Positions 41,660-48,377 of a stretch of DNA of 64,000 nucleotides are shown here, one piece after another; within the stretch, counting starts at the first letter, position 1, and the number at the start of each line of letters is the position of its first letter. The notes beneath the pieces are model-generated. The model had not been told where the DNA came from. It was given only the letters and a program-made list of their open reading frames with translations, and ran no database searches. The translations under genes were made by a program, and so were the position numbers. Source of the stretch: Bacteroidales bacterium (GTDB taxonomy: Bacteria > Bacteroidota > Bacteroidia > Bacteroidales > F082); NCBI GenBank assembly GCA_017466405.1, contig JAFTUF010000063.1, forward strand, positions 95,704-159,703. The letters run 5' to 3'.

Positions 41660-41721
41660 ATGTTAATAATTTTTAACTTTATTTTCCTTGACAGATATTG
41701 TTTTTGATTGTATATTTGCAA
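41632..41721 (+). repeat. 90-bp duplicated segment, original copy
   Basis: Covers the last nine codons of the lipid kinase, its stop, and a promoter with TATATTTG box. It matches 43668-43757 at 88 of 90 positions by eye. Confidence 0.95.
41711..41718 (+). promoter_or_regulatory. Promoter -7 box of the small ORF-GNAT pair
   Basis: TATATTTG within the duplicated segment, 25 bases before the small ORF. Confidence 0.7.
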
Positions 41722-41743
41722 AGAAATTTAAAAACTGAAAATT

Positions 41744-41896
41744 ATGTCAAGACCTATTAAAGAGACTCCGATACTTTATGGTGAAGACGCTCGGAGATTT
41801 GAAGAAAGAATGAAGGAAAAACGCTACGAAGATCCAGAAAAGAAAGCGAGACGTCGAAGAAATTATGAGATGATAATGCAAATCTTTGAGGAATAA
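41744..41896 (+). CDS. Small charged protein, candidate antitoxin of the adjacent GNAT (copy 1)
   Basis: A 50-residue protein, MSRPIKETPILYGEDARRFEE... ending in a basic stretch KKARRRRN followed by YEMIMQIFEE. No known DNA-binding fold is evident. It has a good promoter, and the GNAT gene starts 4 bases after its stop, an arrangement typical of toxin-antitoxin pairs. A second copy of the first 40 codons lies at 44929. Function is inference from context only. Confidence 0.75.
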   Translation: MSRPIKETPILYGEDARRFEERMKEKRYEDPEKKARRRRNYEMIMQIFEE

Positions 41897-41900
41897 GTTT

Positions 41901-42455
41901 ATGGCAATTTTTCCTAATCCAGAATTCGGCACTTATAAAGTGCGGAGACTACGAAAAAACGAAAAGGTTAAGTCGTTCAACTGCGGAGATGACGATTTGA
42001 ACGACTTCCTTTTAAACAGAGCCATTCACTACAGGAATGCATTATTAGCTGTAACATACGTTTTCGAACATATCGACTCAAAAGAAATAATCGGTTACTT
42101 TAGTTTAGCCAACGATCGTGTTTCTTTGACCGATTTTGAAAACAAAACTGAATTTAATCGTTTTCGAAAAAATCGTTTTGTCAATGAGAAAAGAATTAGA
42201 AGTTATCCTGCTGTCAAAATATGTCGCTTAGGAATAAATAGAGATTATCATGGCAAAGGCATTGGTTCTGTTCTGCTAGATTTCATCAAGTTATATTTTT
42301 TTGAGAACAACAAATCCGGTTGTCGTTTTATAACAGTAGATGCTTATTATAATGCGATTCCATTTTATCAGAACAATGATTTTCAATATTTAAGAAAAGA
42401 TGAAGATGATATTGTAACAAGATTGCTCTATTATGATTTGAATGATATAGCGTAA
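41901..42455 (+). CDS. GNAT-family N-acetyltransferase, candidate toxin
   Basis: A 184-residue acetyltransferase. The start at 41901 follows the small ORF by 4 bases; a longer frame overlaps that ORF. It resembles stand-alone GNATs of toxin systems: FNCGDDDLNDFLLNRAIHYRNALLAVTYVFEHIDSKEIIGYFSLAND, then the acetyl-CoA loop VKICRLGINRDYHGKGIGSVLLDFIKLYF and FITVDAYYNAIPFYQNNDFQYL. TacT-type members acetylate aminoacyl-tRNA; others modify proteins or small molecules. The partner is not the usual ribbon-helix-helix DUF1778 antitoxin, which makes the pair unusual. Confidence 0.82.
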   Translation: MAIFPNPEFGTYKVRRLRKNEKVKSFNCGDDDLNDFLLNRAIHYRNALLAVTYVFEHIDSKEIIGYFSLANDRVSLTDFENKTEFNRFRKNRFVNEKRIRSYPAVKICRLGINRDYHGKGIGSVLLDFIKLYFFENNKSGCRFITVDAYYNAIPFYQNNDFQYLRKDEDDIVTRLLYYDLNDIA

Positions 42456-42567
42456 AAAGATTTTAATTATACAAAACAGTGAAGTCCGTACGAGGATGGT
42501 ATTGAGGGAAAAGGAAGATATCGCAATAAAAATTTCAGCGATAAAGATTTTCATTTAAAATATTTTA

Positions 42568-42575
42568 TACATTTG
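42568..42575 (+). promoter_or_regulatory. Promoter -7 box upstream of the structured RNA candidate
   Basis: TACATTTG, about 65 bases before the long hairpin at 42641. Confidence 0.6.
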
Positions 42576-42581
42576 CAAACG

Positions 42582-42795
42582 GATTGAGGCGACTCTTTCC
42601 GTGACATATTGAATAAATAAGAAGCGTTATGCTTATCTTGTAAGTTGAAAACCTGAGAAATTTTCAAAAATGAGCAAGGATAGCATAGTGGTTCTCACGC
42701 CATAGCGTGGGCTGCTATAGTTACATTTGCTCATAAGGTTTTCTCAGGACCTTCAACTTAGGTGTAAGTGTTGCAGTTCCACGTTTCTTTTTTAA
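42582..42795 (+). ncRNA. Candidate structured RNA or long leader
   Basis: The interval between the GNAT and SGNH genes (386 bases) has no gene but contains a rod-like fold at 42641-42760. Outer stem TAAGTTGAA/TTCAACTTA is followed by CCTGAGAAA/TTTCTCAGG-type pairs, then ATGAGCAA/TTGCTCAT, ATAGCA/TGCTAT and the closing hairpin CACGC-CATA-GCGTG. Four stems nest in order and are read from a TACATTTG promoter. A T-rich stretch (about 42785-42793) may end it, or it may be the leader of the SGNH gene. I cannot assign it to a known RNA family. Confidence 0.6.
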
Positions 42796-42841
42796 GTTTA
42801 ATTAAAGAATGTTTCTAGGAGCGGGAAACTTAGTCGTATTT

Positions 42842-43594
42842 ATGAAAAACAAATTCATTTATCTAATTTGCACATTTTTATTATTATCAAATGTTATTCT
42901 TTTAGGTCTTATCTATTATAAAACTAATTTGATTCAACGTATTGGTGTAAGAATGGGATTAATTGAACAAAAACTGACAGATCGATCCGATTATTGGTGT
43001 ATTCAAGGTTGGACTAACACACTAAAAAAGATGGATGTTGATTTCGATGTTGTATTTTTCGGCAATTCTATAACTAGAGGTAGTTCATTCCATGAATATT
43101 TCTCAGATGTAAAAATATGTAACTTAGGATATCCCGGAGACAACTTAGATGGCATGATACTTAGAGTTGACCAGATAAAAGCTGTAAAAGCGGAAAAAGT
43201 ATTTTTAATGGCTGGCATAAATGGTTTACAGGTTCAAACACTTGATGTTTTTGAAAGCAAGTATGACAGATTAATAAAAGAAATAAAAAAGGCAAATCCA
43301 GATATTGTACTATATTTACAAAGTATACTTCCTGTAAACAATGATATCGCTCAAAACAAATACGCTAGTAACGAAAAAATCATGAAAGCGAACAACATAA
43401 TTGAACGTATCGCTAAAAATAATGGATGTGAATATATTAACGTTTTTGATTTATATATTAAAGATGGCATGTTAGACTGTTCTGTTACTAAAGACGGTGT
43501 TCATCTGTTACCTAATGCTTACGGCAAATGGGCACATTTATTACGACCATATATTGAAAACGACGATATTCATTGCCAGTTGATTTTAGAATAA
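42842..43594 (+). CDS. Membrane-anchored SGNH/GDSL hydrolase
   Basis: A 250-residue protein with an N-terminal membrane anchor or uncleaved signal (FIYLICTFLLLSNVILLGLIYY). The SGNH blocks are clear: VVFFGNSITRGSSF (nucleophile Ser), LGYPGDNLDG (Gly block), LMAGINGLQ (Asn block) and KDGVHLLPNAYGKWA (Asp/His). It probably acts outside the membrane as a deacetylase or esterase on glycans. It ends in a strong terminator. Its codon use is more AT-rich than its housekeeping neighbours, in line with an accessory region. Confidence 0.88.
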   Translation: MKNKFIYLICTFLLLSNVILLGLIYYKTNLIQRIGVRMGLIEQKLTDRSDYWCIQGWTNTLKKMDVDFDVVFFGNSITRGSSFHEYFSDVKICNLGYPGDNLDGMILRVDQIKAVKAEKVFLMAGINGLQVQTLDVFESKYDRLIKEIKKANPDIVLYLQSILPVNNDIAQNKYASNEKIMKANNIIERIAKNNGCEYINVFDLYIKDGMLDCSVTKDGVHLLPNAYGKWAHLLRPYIENDDIHCQLILE

Positions 43595-43614
43595 ATATAT
43601 TTACATAGAACTTG

Positions 43615-43650
43615 TGCCAAACCTCATCTCGAAGTTTGGCATTTTTTATT
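43615..43650 (+). terminator. Terminator of the SGNH hydrolase gene
   Basis: TGCCAAAC and GTTTGGCA form a perfect 8-bp stem followed by TTTTTTATTTT. Confidence 0.9.
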
Positions 43651-43667
43651 TTCCATATATACTACTA

Positions 43668-43757
43668 ATTAATAGATTATACCATAACTCTTTGAATGTT
43701 AATAATTTTTAACTTTATTTTCCTTGACAGATATTGTTTTTGATTGTATATTTGCAA
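43668..43757 (+). repeat. 90-bp duplicated segment, second copy
   Basis: Repeat of 41632-41721, including a remnant of the lipid kinase 3' end that has no coding role here. It ends exactly where the DUF1016 leader begins to differ. Confidence 0.95.
43747..43754 (+). promoter_or_regulatory. Promoter -7 box of the DUF1016-small ORF unit
   Basis: TATATTTG in the duplicated segment, 20 bases before the DUF1016 ATG. Confidence 0.7.
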
Positions 43758-43774
43758 GACCAAAAATAAAGTTT

Positions 43775-44917
43775 ATGGAAGATAACAAGCCTTTAAATCA
43801 TCAGTATAATAATGCGGCAGAGATTATAAAGACCGCGATACTTCAAAGTCAGTACGAAGCTTCAAAAGACGTCAATCGCATTCAGTTAGGATTGTATTTC
43901 GGCATCGGAAAATTTCTTTCTGAAAAAACACGTAATGCGAAGTGGGGAACAGAAGCACTTCATACAATTAGCGACAAATTGAAAGCAGATCTACCTGGTT
44001 TAAGAGGATTTTCTGCAACAAGCTTGAAAAAGATGAGAATCTTTTATGATAATTGGAAATCAATCATTTACAATTCGTCCGTTGCAACGGACGAATTTAA
44101 TGAATGTCATAATGAGCTCACAAAGATAACAGACATTAACAATAATATTATCATAATTAATGACATTAAATCGTTTCCAATGGAAAGTTTTTTTAAAGTT
44201 CCTTTCACTCATCATATTCTTGTAATAGGGATGGTTAAAGCAATAGACGCTCGTTATTATTATATTCATCGTACCGCCGAAGAACATCTTTCCGTTGAAC
44301 AGCTGAAGAAGATAATCAATGAGAATGATTTTGAAAATAGAGCGACAATACCAAATAACTTTCCTCAAACAATTTCAAATTCTTCTTTGGCACGAAAGGC
44401 TGTGATGATGTTTAAAGATGAATATTTTCTTGATTTTATAAACGTCGAAGAGATAGGAGAACGAAATAGAAATGACATTGATGAAAGAGTAGTTGAAAAA
44501 CAAATTATAGAAAATATCAAAAAGTTCATCATGACATTTGGGAAAGATTTCGCCTTTGTGGGAAATCAATATCGTCTTGAGATTTATGGAGAAAACTTCT
44601 TTCCCGACTTATTGTTCTTTAACCGTGATTTAAATGCATTGGTCGTTTTTGAATTAAAAACCGGTGACTTTAAATCAATATATTTGGCGCAGTTGATGAC
44701 ATATCTCAGGATTTTAGATGACAAAATACGAAAGCCTCACGAGAATCCTTCAATTGGAATAGTACTTTGCAGAAATGCCAATAAGGATTTTGTGAAGTAC
44801 GTCATTCAAGATTATGACAAACCAATGGGAGTTGCTACATTTGACACATTGTCGGAAATGCCTGAGAAATTGCAGAACGCTTTGCCCGACATTGAAGAAT
44901 TGAAGAAACTATTGTAA
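43775..44917 (+). CDS. DUF1016/YhcG-type PDDEXK nuclease-fold protein
   Basis: A 380-residue protein with the YhcG N-terminal helical domain (IQLGLYFGIGKFLSEKTRNAKWGTEALHTISDKLKADLPGLRGFSATSLKKMRIFYDNW). A PDDEXK endonuclease fold is at the C-terminus: YRLEIYGENFFPDLLFFNRDLNALVVFELKTGDFKSIYLAQLMTYLRIL, where the Asp of FPDLLFF and the Glu-X-Lys of FELKTG are the catalytic residues. The family is linked to mobile DNA and defence, with roles still unclear. The gene sits between the duplicated promoter and the duplicated small ORF, as if inserted there. Confidence 0.92.
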   Translation: MEDNKPLNHQYNNAAEIIKTAILQSQYEASKDVNRIQLGLYFGIGKFLSEKTRNAKWGTEALHTISDKLKADLPGLRGFSATSLKKMRIFYDNWKSIIYNSSVATDEFNECHNELTKITDINNNIIIINDIKSFPMESFFKVPFTHHILVIGMVKAIDARYYYIHRTAEEHLSVEQLKKIINENDFENRATIPNNFPQTISNSSLARKAVMMFKDEYFLDFINVEEIGERNRNDIDERVVEKQIIENIKKFIMTFGKDFAFVGNQYRLEIYGENFFPDLLFFNRDLNALVVFELKTGDFKSIYLAQLMTYLRILDDKIRKPHENPSIGIVLCRNANKDFVKYVIQDYDKPMGVATFDTLSEMPEKLQNALPDIEELKKLL

Positions 44918-45048
44918 AACTGAAAATTATGGCAAGACCTATTAAAGAAACTCCGATACCTTATGGTGAAGACGCTCGGAGATTTGAAGAAAGAATGAAG
45001 GAAAAACGCTACGAAGATCCAGAAAAGAAAGCAAGACGTCGAAGAAAT
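44916..45048 (+). repeat. 133-bp duplicated segment containing the small ORF, second copy
   Basis: Matches 41731-41863 with four mismatches by eye. Similarity stops inside the ORF just after the basic tail. Confidence 0.95.
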
Positions 45049-45057
45049 AGCAACTAA
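44929..45057 (+). CDS. Small charged protein, copy 2
   Basis: A 42-residue protein, nearly identical to copy 1 for 40 residues (MARPIKETPIPYGEDA...) then ending NSN instead of the longer YEMIMQIFEE tail. It begins 12 bases after the DUF1016 stop and is probably cotranscribed. No GNAT follows it. Most differences from copy 1 are silent or conservative, which suggests both copies are maintained or the duplication is recent. Confidence 0.7.
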   Translation: MARPIKETPIPYGEDARRFEERMKEKRYEDPEKKARRRRNSN

Positions 45058-45064
45058 AATATTC

Positions 45065-45313
45065 CTAAATCTCCCTTAACAATTCTTCATACAAAGCCAC
45101 TGGACCCAAGTGCCAAATCTTCGTACTTTCGTCTTGTAATTTTCTGTATAAATCAGAAGTGTATATTGTTTTTATAGCATCAACAATACTTAAATCCTTG
45201 TCCTCTACAAGCATATCAACCAGCCAACATATTTTGGAAGGTATCAAGAGGTACAATTTTTTTCTACTAAAACAAGTTAATATCCACATATTTCCCATTT
45301 CTATTTTTCTCAA
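45065..45313 (-). CDS. Small protein related to the 52242 ORF; start uncertain, possibly truncated
   Basis: Up to 82 residues, opening with TTG. The recognisable part is PSKICWLVDMLVEDKDLSIVDAIKTIYTSDLYRKLQDESTKIWHLGPVALYEELL, which aligns with the protein at 52242 (KKLDIDNVKALKLFYESKTCSRLHDKSTGLYLYSDLYIVDDFL). This family often accompanies DUF3791 and DUF3990 genes in gene sets resembling toxin-antitoxin systems. Here no partner is present. Residues before PSKIC do not look like the family and may not be translated. It converges with small ORF copy 2, 7 bases apart. Confidence 0.5.
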   Translation of the reverse strand: MRKIEMGNMWILTCFSRKKLYLLIPSKICWLVDMLVEDKDLSIVDAIKTIYTSDLYRKLQDESTKIWHLGPVALYEELLREI

Positions 45314-45344
45314 ACTTAAATTTCTTTCATATAGTTTTTTTTCT

Positions 45345-45352
45345 TACATTTG
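45345..45352 (+). promoter_or_regulatory. Promoter -7 box for the acetyl-CoA synthetase
   Basis: TACATTTG, 60 bases before the ATG. Confidence 0.65.
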
Positions 45353-45411
45353 CGAAAAATGTATTATCACAGATTTTATTTATTTTTATTGAAAATCAAA
45401 TATTTCAAAAT

Positions 45412-47472
45412 ATGATAGCACAAGAATTACTTAATCCTAAAAGTATTGTCGTTGTCGGTGCTTCAGGTGACACTCACAAGCCAGGCGGCAGCGTATTGAA
45501 AAACCTCATCAACAGCAACTTCAAAGGCGAGATTTATACAGTCAACCCTAAAGAAACTGAAGTTCAAGGCATAAAATGTTTCGCAAAAGTCGATGACCTT
45601 CCACAAGTCGATTGCGCAATCATCGCCATCGCCGCTAAATATTGTCCTGCGACAGTCAACACCTTAGCTTTCGAAAAAGGCACTAAAGGTTTCATCATCG
45701 TATCAGCAGGCTTCGGCGAAGAAAACGAACAAGGCGCTGAATTTGAAAGACAAATAGTTGAGACAATAAATAAAGTCGGCGGAAGCTTGATAGGCCCTAA
45801 CTGTACAGGTTTCTTGAATCGTAACTACTGCGGTGCTTTCGACGCTCCTATACCAACACTCGACCCTCACGGCGTTGACTTCATCACTGGTTCCGGCGCA
45901 ACAGCAGTGTTCATCAAAGAATACGGCATCACGAACGGTTTGACATTCAACAGCGTTTGGGCTGTAGGTAACTCAGCTCAAGTAGGTATCGAAGACGTCC
46001 TCGAACATTTAGACACCACCTTCGATCCTGAGACAAGCTCACGCGTCATCATGCTTTACATGGAAAAAGTAGGCAACCCTCAAAAATTGTTAAAACACTC
46101 ACGTTCACTCATCAACAAAGGTTGCCATATCGCAGCTATCAAATCGGGAGGTTCTGCAGCAGGTAGCCGCGCCGCTTCATCACACACAGGCGCTCTTGCA
46201 ACAGACGACGCTGTAGTAGATGCTTTGTTCCGCAAAGCTGGTATCGTCCGCTGCCACAACCGTCAAGAGTTGACAACAGTATGTGCTATCTTCATGCACC
46301 CAGAAGTAAAAGGCAAAAACGTAGCCGTCATCACTCACGCCGGTGGTCCTGCTGTTATGTTAACCGACGTTCTCTCAAACGGCGGAATGGACGTTCCTCA
46401 TATCGAAGGTCCTAAAGCTGACGAATTGTTGGCAAAATTATTCCCTGGCTCATCAGTCGGTAACCCAATCGACTTCTTGGCAACAGGTACAGCAGAACAA
46501 TTAGGTCACATCATCGACGCTTGCGAAAACGACTTCGACAACATCGACTGTATGTGCGTCATCTTCGGTTCTCCAGGATTGTTCCCTAACTGGGAAGTAT
46601 ATGAAGTCCTGAACGAAAAGATGAAGACTTGCAGAAAGCCTATCTTCCCTATCCTTCCTTCAATCATCAACGTAAAAGACGAAATCAACGATTTCATCAA
46701 CAATAAAGGCAGAATCAACTTCCCTGAAGAATGCATCTTCGGTAACGCATTGTGCAAGATTTATAATACACCAAAACCACAACCAGAAAACGTTGAACTT
46801 CCAAAGGTTGACGTAGCAAGAATCCGCAAAGTCGTTGACAACTGCGAAAACGGCTACATCGGACCAGACGAAATCTACGAAATGTTAGACGCTGCTGGCA
46901 TAGCACAAAAACAAATCCGCGTCGTTGACCAAAAACAACAGGCTTTAGACTTCGCTAACGAAGTTGGTTATCCACTCGTTATGAAAGTCGTCGGTCCTCT
47001 TCACAAGTCAGACGTCGGTGGTGTTACATTGAACGTCCGCGACATCGAGACTGTTGACAAAGAATTCGACCGCTTGATGGCTATCCCAGAAACTTACGCT
47101 GTTGAGATGTATCCAATGCTCGACGGTACAGAAGTCTATATCGGTGCTATCCGTGACGAAAAATTCGGTCATCAAGTATTCTTCGGTCTCGGCGGTATCT
47201 TCATCGAAGTCTTGAAAGACGTACAAAACGCCATCGCTCCTATCACAGCATGCGAAGCAAAAGACATGCTCGGCAAGTTACGCGGTTACAAGATTTTGGA
47301 AGGTGTCAGAGGTCAGCAACCAGTTAACATCGACATCTACGCAGAACAAGTTGCAAGAGTCAGCGCTTTGGTGATGGCAGCTCCTGAAATCGCAGAAATG
47401 GACTTGAACCCATTGCTCGGCAATCCAAAGAACGTCGTTGCTGTTGACGCAAGAATCAGAATAGAAAAATAA
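45412..47472 (+). CDS. Acetate--CoA ligase (ADP-forming), fused alpha and beta subunits
   Basis: A 686-residue cytoplasmic enzyme converting acetyl-CoA (or another acyl-CoA), ADP and phosphate to the acid, CoA and ATP; a substrate-level ATP source in fermentation. The N-terminal CoA-binding domain has SIVVVGASGDTHKPGGSVLKNLI. The ligase domains have GPNCTGFLN, KSGGSAAGSRAASSHTGALATDD with the phospho-His candidate, and FLATGTAEQL. The C-terminal ATP-grasp part has YPLVMKVVGPLHKSDVGGV and FFGLGGIFIEVLKD. Alpha-beta order as in archaeal ACD. Codon use is strongly biased, suggesting high expression. Confidence 0.93.
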   Translation: MIAQELLNPKSIVVVGASGDTHKPGGSVLKNLINSNFKGEIYTVNPKETEVQGIKCFAKVDDLPQVDCAIIAIAAKYCPATVNTLAFEKGTKGFIIVSAGFGEENEQGAEFERQIVETINKVGGSLIGPNCTGFLNRNYCGAFDAPIPTLDPHGVDFITGSGATAVFIKEYGITNGLTFNSVWAVGNSAQVGIEDVLEHLDTTFDPETSSRVIMLYMEKVGNPQKLLKHSRSLINKGCHIAAIKSGGSAAGSRAASSHTGALATDDAVVDALFRKAGIVRCHNRQELTTVCAIFMHPEVKGKNVAVITHAGGPAVMLTDVLSNGGMDVPHIEGPKADELLAKLFPGSSVGNPIDFLATGTAEQLGHIIDACENDFDNIDCMCVIFGSPGLFPNWEVYEVLNEKMKTCRKPIFPILPSIINVKDEINDFINNKGRINFPEECIFGNALCKIYNTPKPQPENVELPKVDVARIRKVVDNCENGYIGPDEIYEMLDAAGIAQKQIRVVDQKQQALDFANEVGYPLVMKVVGPLHKSDVGGVTLNVRDIETVDKEFDRLMAIPETYAVEMYPMLDGTEVYIGAIRDEKFGHQVFFGLGGIFIEVLKDVQNAIAPITACEAKDMLGKLRGYKILEGVRGQQPVNIDIYAEQVARVSALVMAAPEIAEMDLNPLLGNPKNVVAVDARIRIEK

Positions 47473-47478
47473 TAGACA

Positions 47479-48168
47479 ATGAAAAAAGGTGATATAATTA
47501 CCACATTAGCAGTCTTGGCAGTGATAGGCGTCTTCGCTTTCGTTCCTGGAGCGATGGATTGGTTCAACGCCACCACTGCCGAGCACGGCATGATAATGAG
47601 TTTCTTCAAGTTCGCCATCTTAGGAACTTTCGGTGAAATGTTAGCTTTGAGAATACGCAAAGGCTGTTACATCGAAAAAGGCTTCGGTCTCTTGCCTAAG
47701 ATGTTAGTATGGGGATTCCTCGGAGTCATCATAGCATCAGCCATGACGATATTCAAGACCGGCACTGTAGCACTCCTTGAAAAAGGATTCGGCGTTTCAG
47801 AAGCAGGCGCATGGTTCGGCGCAAAAGAATTGACATGGGGCAAAGCAGGAGTAGCATTGTTAGTCAGTGTTTTGATGAACACCATCTTCGCTCCTGTCTT
47901 CATGACATTCCATAAGGTGACAGACATCCACATCGCTGAGACAGGCGGCACATTGAAAGGATTCTTCTGCAACCAATTGAAGATTCAAGAAACAATAGCA
48001 CACAAAATCAACTGGGACTTACAATATGGTTTCGTTTTCAAGAAGACCATTCCTTTGTTCTGGTATCCAGCTCACACAATCACATTCCTTTTGCCAGGCA
48101 ACTATCAAGTGTTGTTCGCAGCATTCTTAGGAGTAGTTTTAGGATTGATATTGAGTATTAAGAAATAG
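47479..48168 (+). CDS. Integral membrane protein, Mpv17/PMP22-like
   Basis: A 229-residue protein with about five membrane segments. The C-terminal INWDLQYGFVFKKTIPLFWYPAHTITFLLPGNYQVLFAAFLGVVLGLIL resembles the Mpv17/PMP22 family, a loosely defined group of membrane proteins. It starts 6 bases after the acetyl-CoA synthetase, so the two are cotranscribed; a role in acetate or ion movement is only a guess. Confidence 0.65.
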   Translation: MKKGDIITTLAVLAVIGVFAFVPGAMDWFNATTAEHGMIMSFFKFAILGTFGEMLALRIRKGCYIEKGFGLLPKMLVWGFLGVIIASAMTIFKTGTVALLEKGFGVSEAGAWFGAKELTWGKAGVALLVSVLMNTIFAPVFMTFHKVTDIHIAETGGTLKGFFCNQLKIQETIAHKINWDLQYGFVFKKTIPLFWYPAHTITFLLPGNYQVLFAAFLGVVLGLILSIKK

Positions 48169-48173
48169 AATCT

Positions 48174-48196
48174 GTAGGGACGTATCGCATACGTCC
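48174..48196. repeat. 23-bp palindromic element, copy D
   Basis: Starts GTAGGGACGTATC, ends CATACGTCC; GGACGTAT and ATACGTCC are perfect arms. Identical to the copy inside the glycosyltransferase gene. Confidence 0.92.
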
Positions 48197-48210
48197 TTAA
48201 ACAAAGAAAA

Positions 48211-48250
48211 AAGTCGTAAGAGTTATACTTTTTACGACTTTTTTGTTTTA
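48211..48250 (+). terminator. Terminator after the membrane protein gene
   Basis: AAGTCGTAA and TTACGACTT form a perfect 9-bp stem followed by TTTTGTTTT. Confidence 0.88.
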
Positions 48251-48345
48251 ACATAATTCTGTAACTACAGATTTTCAATAGATTTACATCTGGTATTATA
48301 ATAATATTTTTTTCATATATTTCAACAAGATATGTAAAAAAATCT

Positions 48346-48353
48346 TACTTTTG
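48346..48353 (+). promoter_or_regulatory. Promoter -7 box for the gingipain-like protease
   Basis: TACTTTTG, 25 bases before the ATG. Confidence 0.65.
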
Positions 48354-48377
48354 GGGAATAATTCAAACCTCATTACT

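Noticed and set aside
42842-43594. SGNH hydrolase as a third partner of the duplicated cassette
   Set aside because: It has its own terminator and a long leader, and is not part of either duplicated segment; position alone does not link it.
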